NCBI GenBank assembly: GCA_927910885.1
Contig: CAKMOD010000041.1
Location: 1 to 17,382, forward strand
Direction: 5' to 3'
DNA from: an uncultured Prevotella sp.
Lineage (GTDB): Bacteria; Bacteroidota; Bacteroidia; Bacteroidales; Bacteroidaceae
Length of the DNA: 17,382 nt
Both the position numbers and the translations under genes were made by a program. How positions within the stretch are numbered: position 1 is the stretch's first letter; every line of letters begins with the position of its first letter. This document shows, piece by piece, positions 1 through 6,577 of the stretch. The notes beneath the pieces are model-generated. The model saw only the letters and a list, made by a program, of their open reading frames with translations. It was not told the DNA's origin and ran no database searches.

Positions 1-292
1 TAATTTCAAGAAAACATCTATAACTAACGGTAAAAACATATATATGAATCAGGTTTTGTAACCATAAGGAAATCAGTTAGTTATAAAGTGGCAAGGTAAA
101 AGATGCTTAATTGGACTTCAAAAGGGCGTTAGTAAGGCTCTTAAAGGGCACCTTTTGCAAGTCAATTAGGCATCTTTTAGAAGCCAAAAGAGCATGTATT
201 GGGTTTGAACTGTATGAAAATAACTTACAAACTTCACGTAATAAAGGAATACGTTGTTTGTTGAAGACAGATAGAAGATGCACCTATTACAT
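1..292 (+). repeat. Dispersed structured repeat, copy A (left end may be cut by window)
   Basis: This stretch aligns along its length with 10940-11233 in the same orientation. The best conserved core, 96-197, differs from 11035-11136 at only 6 of 102 positions with no gaps. Inside the core, 102-125 and 151-174 form a 24-nt imperfect inverted repeat with a 25-nt loop, followed by a small hairpin around 174-190 (ctttt / aaaag). A 69-codon open frame at 111-320 runs through the repeat, but it is not preserved in copy B and is not a credible gene. There are no transposase or obvious target-site duplications, so I call it a non-coding dispersed element. Whether it is transcribed cannot be told from sequence alone. 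Confidence 0.8.
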
Positions 293-518
293 TTATCATG
301 TAGTTTATCTACCTTTGTAAAACCATCTATTTAAGGCTAATCATACCGTGTATACGGATTAATCTCATTCTATTAACCTGTCAACGCATTTAACGGAAGA
401 ACCTTATTTTTCTCTGTTGAATAATCTCGCTTCTACTTCTGTCATGTTGAAAGCATGTCTTTATTGGATTTAGGTTATAGCTTCCTTTTATTGTAAAAGT
501 GATAGAATGATGCTTACT

Positions 519-564
519 TTGTTAAGGTTGGGTATAATAGTAAACCTTAACAATGTTTGTTAAG
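519..564. promoter_or_regulatory. Candidate operator: inverted repeat plus third half-site upstream of the glycan operon
   Basis: ttgttaaggtt at 519-529 is exactly mirrored by aaccttaacaa at 543-553 across a 13-nt spacer. A third copy of the half-site core, ttgttaag, follows at 557-564. The array ends about 57 nt upstream of the -7 box at 622-629. It has no T-run after it, so a terminator is less likely than a protein-binding site. The regulator is not in the window. Confidence 0.5.
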
Positions 565-621
565 AAGTGTTTTTCCTATTTAATGAATGATAAAAACTTA
601 CCTTTTATTGAAGTAAAAAGC

Positions 622-629
622 TAACTTTG
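622..629 (+). promoter_or_regulatory. Bacteroidota-type -7 box for the glycan operon
   Basis: TAACTTTG matches the Bacteroidota -7 consensus TAnnTTTG. No good -33 TTTG is seen at the expected 19-21 nt spacing (ttac sits at 598-601), so the promoter may need an activator. A start site near 635 would leave an AT-rich leader of about 50 nt before the ATG at 688. Confidence 0.5.
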
Positions 630-687
630 CTTGTACTTATAATGTATAGACATTTATAAAAACTAAAAGCATAAAACTATATTTACA

Positions 688-1662
688 ATGAAAAGTTTAA
701 AAGATATTCTGCCTTGGGAAGAACGTCCAGAAGGATGCAAGGATGTGATGTGGCGTTATTCAAAGAACCCAATCATCGATCGTTATCATATTCCAACATC
801 AAACAGTATCTTCAATAGTGCTGTTGTTCCTTTTGAGGATGGCTTCGCTGGTGTGTTCCGTTGCGATAATAAGGCGGTGCAGATGAACATCTTTGCTGGT
901 TTCAGTAAGGATGGTGTGAACTGGGAAATCAATCATGAGCCTATTAAGTTTGAGGCTGGTAACACTGAAATGATTGAGTCAGAATACAAGTATGACCCAC
1001 GTGTTACATGGATTGAGGACCGTTATTGGATTACTTGGTGCAACGGTTATCACGGACCAACTATCGGTATTGCTTACACCTTCGACTTCAAGAAGTTCTA
1101 TCAGTGTGAGAATGCTTTCTTGCCATTCAACCGTAATGGCGTACTCTTCCCAGAGAAGATCAATGGAAAGTATGCGATGTTGAGCCGTCCAAGCGACAAT
1201 GGCCATACACCTTTCGGTGATATCTACATCAGCTTCAGCCCAGATATGAAGTACTGGGGCGAGCATCGTTGTGTGATGAAGGTGACTCCATTCCCAGAGA
1301 GTGCATGGCAGTGTACGAAGATTGGTGCAGGTTCGGTTCCATTCTTGACAGACGAAGGTTGGTTGCTCTTCTATCACGGTGTAATCACGACTTGTAACGG
1401 TTTCCGTTATTCAATGGGTGCAGCTATCCTTGACAAGGACAATCCAGAGAAGGTGCTCTATCGTACCCGTCCATATCTTCTTGCACCAAATGCACCTTAC
1501 GAGTTGCAGGGTGACGTGCCAAACGTTGTCTTCCCATGTGCTGCTTTGCAGGATGGCGAGCGTGTAGCAGTTTACTATGGTGCAGCTGATACAGTCGTTG
1601 GTATGGCATTTGGCTATATTAAGGACATCGTAGAGTTCACAAAGAACAATAGCATTTTATAA
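688..1662 (+). CDS. GH130 glycoside phosphorylase, probable 4-O-beta-D-mannosyl-N-acetylglucosamine phosphorylase
   Basis: The 324-residue protein has the usual length of single-domain GH130 phosphorylases and no signal peptide, so it should act in the cytoplasm. Visible family motifs are the YDPRVT block with D103 as the expected catalytic proton donor, LSRP (R167), KIGAGSVP at 211-218, YHG at 229-231 and YYGAADT at 296-302. Known relatives in this group phosphorolyse Man-beta-1,4-GlcNAc, the N-glycan core disaccharide, to mannose 1-phosphate and GlcNAc. The GH92/GH20 neighbours fit that substrate better than mannan-derived Man-beta-1,4-Glc or mannobiose, but specificity is inferred, not proven. 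It is the first gene of the operon. The ATG at 688 is chosen because it follows a plausible promoter and leader and the protein starts in the usual family position. Confidence 0.9.
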   Translation: MKSLKDILPWEERPEGCKDVMWRYSKNPIIDRYHIPTSNSIFNSAVVPFEDGFAGVFRCDNKAVQMNIFAGFSKDGVNWEINHEPIKFEAGNTEMIESEYKYDPRVTWIEDRYWITWCNGYHGPTIGIAYTFDFKKFYQCENAFLPFNRNGVLFPEKINGKYAMLSRPSDNGHTPFGDIYISFSPDMKYWGEHRCVMKVTPFPESAWQCTKIGAGSVPFLTDEGWLLFYHGVITTCNGFRYSMGAAILDKDNPEKVLYRTRPYLLAPNAPYELQGDVPNVVFPCAALQDGERVAVYYGAADTVVGMAFGYIKDIVEFTKNNSIL

Positions 1663-1850
1663 GGTGTTAAGTGTTGGGTGTTGGGTGTTGATGAATTGTT
1701 AGGTGATAGGTGTTGAATATTGTGTGGGAATGAATTGCTTAGAAGTAAATAATGATAGCCTCATCACAATTCATCACCACCTATCACCTAACACCTAACA
1801 CCCACTACCCAACAATTCATCACCACCTATCACCCATCACCCAACATCCA
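1663..1850. repeat. Long imperfect inverted repeat of short tandem units between the GH130 and GH92 genes
   Basis: The left part (about 1663-1717) is made of G/T-rich units such as gtgttgg and ggtgatagg. The right part (about 1761-1850) is made of complementary C/A-rich units such as cacctatcacc and cacccaaca. An exact 22-nt direct duplication lies at 1767-1788 and 1813-1834, and its modules recur inverted at 1690-1698 and 1702-1712. The left arm begins right after the GH130 stop codon and the right arm ends one base before the GH92 start codon, so the mRNA could fold over the GH92 ribosome-binding region. No -7 box is visible here. Confidence 0.75.
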
Positions 1851-1851
1851 A

Positions 1852-4107
1852 ATGAATCATAAATTCCTATTAGTACTACTCCTTTCCTTGTCTTTTCTTT
1901 CGCTGAAGGCGGCTGGCAAGGGTGGGGAAGAGCCTGTCGACCTTGTCAATCCATTTATTGGAACATCTAATTTTGGTACAACTAATCCGGGAGCAGTATG
2001 CCCTAACGGATTGATGTCAGTTGTACCATTCAACGTAATGGGTTCCGATTTGAACAAATTTGATAAGGATGCACGCTGGTGGTCAACTCCTTACGAATAT
2101 CATAACGTCTTTTTCACGGGCTATTCTCACGTCAACCTCAGTGGTGTGGGCTGTCCTGAGGTAGGCTCATTGTTGCTTATGCCTACGACAGGAAAGCTGA
2201 ATGTAGACTATAAGGAGTACGGAAGTACATACGAAAAGGAGGTTGCACACCCCGGTTATTATTCTAATTATCTGAAAAAGTATAATGTGAAGACAGAGGT
2301 AACAGCTACTCCTCGCAGTTCTGTTGCACGTTTCACATTCCCGAAAGGAGAAAGTCATATCTTGTTGAACCTCGGTGAAGGACTCACAAATGAGTCTGGT
2401 GCCATGGTGAAGAAGGTGAGCGACACAGAGTATGAGGGTATGAAGTTGCAGGGTACATTCTGTTATAACCCTCAGGCTGTATTCCCAATTTACTTCGTGA
2501 TGCGTGTCAGCAAGAAGCCTACAGAGGCTGGCTATTGGAAGAAACAGCGTCCGATGACAGGCGTAGAGGCTGAGTGGGATGTTGACAATGGCAAGTTCAA
2601 GCTTTATAAGACCTATCACAAGGAACTCTCTGGTGATGATATTGGTGTATGGATGAACTTCAACACAGAGGCTGATGAGCAGGTAGAGGTGCAGATGGGT
2701 GTGTCATTCGTAAGTATGGCAAACGCTCGTGAGAACCTTGATGCCGAACAGCGTGGAAAGAACTTCGACGCCATTCGTGCTGAGGCGCGTGCTAAGTGGA
2801 ATGATGATCTCTCTCGCATCCTCGTTGAGGGTGGTACAAAGACAGAGCGCACTATCTTCTATACAGCTCTTTATCACGTCCTTATCCACCCAAATATCCT
2901 GCAGGATGTCAACGGACAGTACCCTGCTATGGAGGGTGATGAGATTCGCACGGTGAAGGAGGGCAACCGTTATACGGTCTTCTCGTTGTGGGATACCTAT
3001 CGCAATGTACATCAGTTGCTTACGTTGGTTTATCCAAATCGTCAGCGTGATATGATTCGTTCGATGATTGGGATGTACGAGGAGCATGGCTGGATGCCAA
3101 AGTGGGAGCTCTTTAGTCGAGAGACTTACACGATGGAAGGCGACCCAGCTATCCCTGTTATCACTGATTCTTGGTTGAAAGGTCTGCGTGGTTACGATAT
3201 CAACAAGGCTTACGAGGCATTCCGCAAGTCGGCTTTGACAAAGGGAAGCGAGAACCCTCTGCGCCCAGATAATGACGAATACATGGAGAAGGGTTATGTA
3301 GCTTTGCACGAGAAGTTCGATAACTCTGTCTCTCACGCACTCGAATACTATATCGCTGACAATGCTCTTTCACGTTTGGCTACGGCATTGGGTAAGAAAG
3401 ATGATGCTCGTCTGTTCCACAATCGTGCTTTGGGTTATCGCCATTACTTCAGCAAGGAGTTTGGTTTGTTGCGCCCATTGATGCCAGACGGCACCTTCTA
3501 TAAGCCTTTCGATCCAAAGCAAGGAGAGAACTTCGAACCATCTCCAGGCTTCCACGAAGGTAATGCTTGGAACTATACTTTCTATGTTCCGCATGACGTT
3601 ATGGGACTCGCAAAGCTCATGGGAGGACAGAAAAACTTTGTAAACAAGCTTCAGAGCGTGTTCGACAAGGCTTATTACGATCCTGCCAATGAGCCTGATA
3701 TCGCTTATCCTCACCTCTTCTCTTATTTCAAGGGCGACGAGTGGCGTACACAGGTACAGACACGCAGACTCTTGAAGGAGTATTTCAAGAATGCACCAGA
3801 GGGCATCCCGGGTAATGATGATACTGGAACAATGTCGGCTTGGGCTGTGTTCAATATGATAGGTTTCTATCCTGACTGTCCGGGTGATCCATCTTATACG
3901 CTCACTTCGCCAGTCTTTGACAAGGTGACTATCCGTTTGGATAAGGCACAGTGGGGTAGAGATAAGCTTGTGATTGAGACTGTTCGTCCAAATGCTGAGG
4001 CTGTTATCATTAAGAAGATGGAATTAGGTGGTAAGCCATTGAATCGTTATCGCATTACGAATGACGAACTCTTGAAGGGCGGGGTATTGAAGTTCTATCT
4101 AAAATAA
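1852..4107 (+). CDS. GH92 exo-alpha-mannosidase, divergent subgroup, secreted
   Basis: The 751-residue protein begins with a signal peptide (hydrophobic core about residues 4-20, then AAG). VNPFIGT near residue 32 opens the mature domain, as is typical of GH92. Further GH92 landmarks are FSLWDTYRNVHQ, WELFSRETYTMEGDPA, HEGNAWNY with E569 at the position of the family general acid, and GNDDTGTMSAW with D656/D657 in the acidic active-site loop. The family releases terminal mannose by a calcium-dependent inverting mechanism in the periplasm or at the surface. It lacks the HxNEPSHH segment found in the second GH92 of this operon; its equivalent region reads EPDIAYPHLFSYF. The two enzymes therefore probably cut different linkages, such as alpha-1,3 or alpha-1,6 versus alpha-1,2, but I cannot assign which. 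Confidence 0.93.
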   Translation: MNHKFLLVLLLSLSFLSLKAAGKGGEEPVDLVNPFIGTSNFGTTNPGAVCPNGLMSVVPFNVMGSDLNKFDKDARWWSTPYEYHNVFFTGYSHVNLSGVGCPEVGSLLLMPTTGKLNVDYKEYGSTYEKEVAHPGYYSNYLKKYNVKTEVTATPRSSVARFTFPKGESHILLNLGEGLTNESGAMVKKVSDTEYEGMKLQGTFCYNPQAVFPIYFVMRVSKKPTEAGYWKKQRPMTGVEAEWDVDNGKFKLYKTYHKELSGDDIGVWMNFNTEADEQVEVQMGVSFVSMANARENLDAEQRGKNFDAIRAEARAKWNDDLSRILVEGGTKTERTIFYTALYHVLIHPNILQDVNGQYPAMEGDEIRTVKEGNRYTVFSLWDTYRNVHQLLTLVYPNRQRDMIRSMIGMYEEHGWMPKWELFSRETYTMEGDPAIPVITDSWLKGLRGYDINKAYEAFRKSALTKGSENPLRPDNDEYMEKGYVALHEKFDNSVSHALEYYIADNALSRLATALGKKDDARLFHNRALGYRHYFSKEFGLLRPLMPDGTFYKPFDPKQGENFEPSPGFHEGNAWNYTFYVPHDVMGLAKLMGGQKNFVNKLQSVFDKAYYDPANEPDIAYPHLFSYFKGDEWRTQVQTRRLLKEYFKNAPEGIPGNDDTGTMSAWAVFNMIGFYPDCPGDPSYTLTSPVFDKVTIRLDKAQWGRDKLVIETVRPNAEAVIIKKMELGGKPLNRYRITNDELLKGGVLKFYLK

Positions 4108-4126
4108 AAGGCTACTATCGGGCGAA

Positions 4127-4220
4127 CCTCCCACACATCGGGCGGTCTTTAATGTCTTATTACATTATAAATAATGACAATAACAGACATTGTTTGCCGT
4201 TTCCTGTTACTGTGTGGAGG
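4127..4220. repeat. Large imperfect hairpin in the GH92-GH20 gap
   Basis: cctcccacac at 4127-4136 can pair with gtgtggagg at 4212-4220, and inside it aatgtct at 4151-4157 pairs with agacatt at 4185-4191. The outer and inner stems nest, giving one long stem-loop starting 19 nt after the GH92 stop codon. No U-tract follows, so it looks more like an RNA processing or stability element than a terminator. Confidence 0.55.
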
Positions 4221-4276
4221 CTTAGCACAAGTTGTGCGGATACTTAGCACATAGTGTGCGGAGCCTTCGCACGAGA
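4221..4276 (+). repeat. Tandem 22-nt hairpin repeat
   Basis: Two units with a 22-nt period start at 4221 and 4243, both beginning cttagcaca and ending tgtgcgga. Each unit holds a 5-bp mini-hairpin (gcaca / tgtgc) with a 3-nt loop at 4225-4237 and 4247-4259. The loops differ (agt, tag) while the stem is constant. A degraded third unit, cttcgcacgag, follows from about 4265. Confidence 0.6.
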
Positions 4277-4301
4277 TAAGAAGATGCTAATGTGGAAGGC
4301 A

Positions 4302-4355
4302 GTTGGCTATTAAGAAGGTATTAAAGGACCATAGGCAAGCAATCCAATAGCCAAC
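4302..4355. repeat. 10-bp perfect inverted repeat upstream of the GH20 gene
   Basis: gttggctatt at 4302-4311 is exactly mirrored by aatagccaac at 4346-4355 with a 34-nt spacer. It lies about 70 nt before the GH20 start codon. No TAnnTTTG box is seen between 4108 and 4426, so the GH20 gene is probably read from the operon promoter. The rest of the gap to 4426 is AT-rich leader. Confidence 0.5.
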
Positions 4356-4426
4356 AGCTATCGAAGATAGAGACATTACGTAAAATCAAATAATAAAAAT
4401 ATAAAATCGAAATTTATACTCACGTT

Positions 4427-6502
4427 ATGAGAAAAAAAGTTCTTTTGAGTGCAGTTTTCCTGTTGTTTGCAACAGCTGTTTCTATGCCTGTTGCAGCTCA
4501 AAACATCATCCCACAACCTGAGAATATCAGCCTTTTGAAGGGTCAATTCAAGCTGAATAAGGGTACGAAGATTGTAACCAATCTTACAGGTCATGACTTC
4601 AAGGTGTTGAATCAGTACACTTCTGAGGTGCTGAAGCATCCATTAGCATACGCAAAGAATCCTTCTAAGCAGGGCACTTTCCGCTTAATTTGCAAGGGTA
4701 CAGCCCAGCAGGCAGCGCAGGCAATGGACAGCGTTCGCCTACAAGGTTATGAGTTGGAGGTTACACCAAAGAGTATCACCATTCAGGCACTGACTCCAAC
4801 GGGCTTGTTCTATGGTCTGCAAACCGTTCGCCAGCTCGAAAAGGATGGTCAGATAGCTTGTGTAAAGGTGAAGGACGCCCCTCGTTTCGCTTATCGTGGT
4901 TTGATGATCGACTGCTCTCGCCACTTCTGGACAAAGGACTTCTTGAAGAAGCAGATTGATGCGATGGCTTATTTCAAGCTCGACCGCTTTCACTGGCACC
5001 TCACTGATGGTGGTGGATGGCGCATGGAGGTGAAGAAATATCCTCGATTGACCGATGAATCCTCTTATCGCACACAGTCAGATTGGACAAAGTGGTGGAT
5101 GGATAACGACCGCAAGTATTGTCATAAGAATACGCAGGGAGCATACGGTGGCTATTACACACAGGAAGATATCAAGGATATCGTACGCTATGCAGCTGCG
5201 CGCCACATTGAGGTAATCCCAGAGATTGAGATGCCCGGTCATAGCGATGAGGTAGTATATGCTTATCCAGAGATATCATGTACAGGTAAGCCTTATACAC
5301 AGTCAGATCTCTGTGTTGGTAAGGAAGCAACCTATACCTTCATGGAGAACGTGTTGAAAGAGACAATGGTGCTCTTCCCTTCTAAGTATATCCACATCGG
5401 AGGAGACGAGGCAGAGCGTCGCACATGGAAGACTTGTCCCGATTGTCAGAAGGTGATGAAGGAGAATAACTTGAAGGATGTAGCCGAGTTGCAGAGCCAT
5501 TTCACCCATCGTATGGAAGAATTCTTGAACCGTAATGGTCGTAAACTTCTCGGTTGGGATGAGATTATGGAAGGTAAGTTAGCTCCTAACGCAGCTGTGA
5601 TGTCATGGCGTGGAACAGAGGCAGGTATTGAGGCTGCAACAAGTAAGCATCATGTAGTGATGGCACCGCAGCAGTTCTATTATCTGAATATGTATCAGGA
5701 CAATCCGATGGAACAGCCAAAGGCACAGGGCGGTTATACTCGTTTGGATAAGACTTACGACTATGAGCCAATCCCTGCAGAGTACAAAGGAAGCAATCTT
5801 GAGAAATATATGGATGGCGTTCAGGCGTGTGTATGGACCGAGTTCATTGCTGAGCCAAGCCATTTAGAGTATATGCTCTATCCTCGTCTGTTAGCTTTGG
5901 CAGAGACAGGTTGGACAAAGAAGCGCACCGGTTACGACAACTTCCGCAAGAGAGCAGTCGTAAATGTAGACCGACTGAAGCGTGCGGGCTATAATGCCTT
6001 TGACCTCTCAAAGGAGAAGGGCTCACGTATGGAGAGCCGCAGTGTGACTCAGCACGAGGCATTGAATAAGCCAGTGACTTATCTTGGACGTTATGCAGAG
6101 AAGTATCGTGCCGAAGGCGACAGCACACTGACCAATGGTTTGCGTGGTGACTGGGGTTATCTTGAGGGCCGTTGGCAGGGCTTCATCGATAGTACTGGTG
6201 TGGATGTTGTGGTTGATATGGGTAAGGTTACGGACATACGTGACGTTCGTGTTGACTTTATGCACCTCTATGAGTCTGTTATCTATACGCCAGAGACAAT
6301 CGAGTTGATGGTGTCAGAGGATGGTAAGAACTTCAAGACGATTGACACAGTACGACCAGGTATTAAGGCTTCAGAGGATTATCTCGTCTATCCTTACAAG
6401 TGGAAAGGAGATGTCAAAGGTCGTTATGTCCGTGTAAAGGCACTCTCTCGTGAGAAAGATGCATGGATCTTCACAGACGAAATCATCGTCAATCAAAAGT
6501 AA
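4427..6502 (+). CDS. GH20 beta-N-acetylhexosaminidase with C-terminal F5/8-type domain, secreted
   Basis: The 691-residue protein starts with a clear signal peptide ending in PVAAQ (about residue 25). An N-terminal GH20b-type alpha/beta domain (about 26-150) precedes the TIM barrel, which opens at RGLMIDCSRHFW and contains FHWHLTDGGGW, EIEMPGH and HIGGDEA. D327 and E328 are the substrate-assisted catalytic pair. The last 130 or so residues form a beta-rich module resembling discoidin/F5-8C, with a DVRVDFMHLYES stretch and WIFTDEI near the end, likely for binding glycan. The family releases terminal beta-linked GlcNAc or GalNAc. In this operon it would remove antenna GlcNAc from complex N-glycans or mucin-type chains before the mannosidases act. 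Start at 4427 is fixed by the signal peptide. Confidence 0.95.
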   Translation: MRKKVLLSAVFLLFATAVSMPVAAQNIIPQPENISLLKGQFKLNKGTKIVTNLTGHDFKVLNQYTSEVLKHPLAYAKNPSKQGTFRLICKGTAQQAAQAMDSVRLQGYELEVTPKSITIQALTPTGLFYGLQTVRQLEKDGQIACVKVKDAPRFAYRGLMIDCSRHFWTKDFLKKQIDAMAYFKLDRFHWHLTDGGGWRMEVKKYPRLTDESSYRTQSDWTKWWMDNDRKYCHKNTQGAYGGYYTQEDIKDIVRYAAARHIEVIPEIEMPGHSDEVVYAYPEISCTGKPYTQSDLCVGKEATYTFMENVLKETMVLFPSKYIHIGGDEAERRTWKTCPDCQKVMKENNLKDVAELQSHFTHRMEEFLNRNGRKLLGWDEIMEGKLAPNAAVMSWRGTEAGIEAATSKHHVVMAPQQFYYLNMYQDNPMEQPKAQGGYTRLDKTYDYEPIPAEYKGSNLEKYMDGVQACVWTEFIAEPSHLEYMLYPRLLALAETGWTKKRTGYDNFRKRAVVNVDRLKRAGYNAFDLSKEKGSRMESRSVTQHEALNKPVTYLGRYAEKYRAEGDSTLTNGLRGDWGYLEGRWQGFIDSTGVDVVVDMGKVTDIRDVRVDFMHLYESVIYTPETIELMVSEDGKNFKTIDTVRPGIKASEDYLVYPYKWKGDVKGRYVRVKALSREKDAWIFTDEIIVNQK

Positions 6503-6577
6503 ACGAATACTTGATGAGCCATTGAATGACGGCTTTGTCAAGACATATAAGACAAGAAGATTAAAACAATTCAGTAT

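Noticed and set aside
1..292. Insertion sequence or MITE with terminal inverted repeats
   Set aside because: No terminal inverted repeats or target duplications could be defined at the edges; the inverted repeat is internal, so mobility is left open.
111..320. A 69-codon open frame inside repeat copy A
   Set aside because: The equivalent frame is not maintained in copy B, and the DNA is better explained by stem structure.
1663..1850. CRISPR-like tandem repeats
   Set aside because: Units are 7-22 nt, imperfect and without unique spacers of constant length; there are no cas genes.
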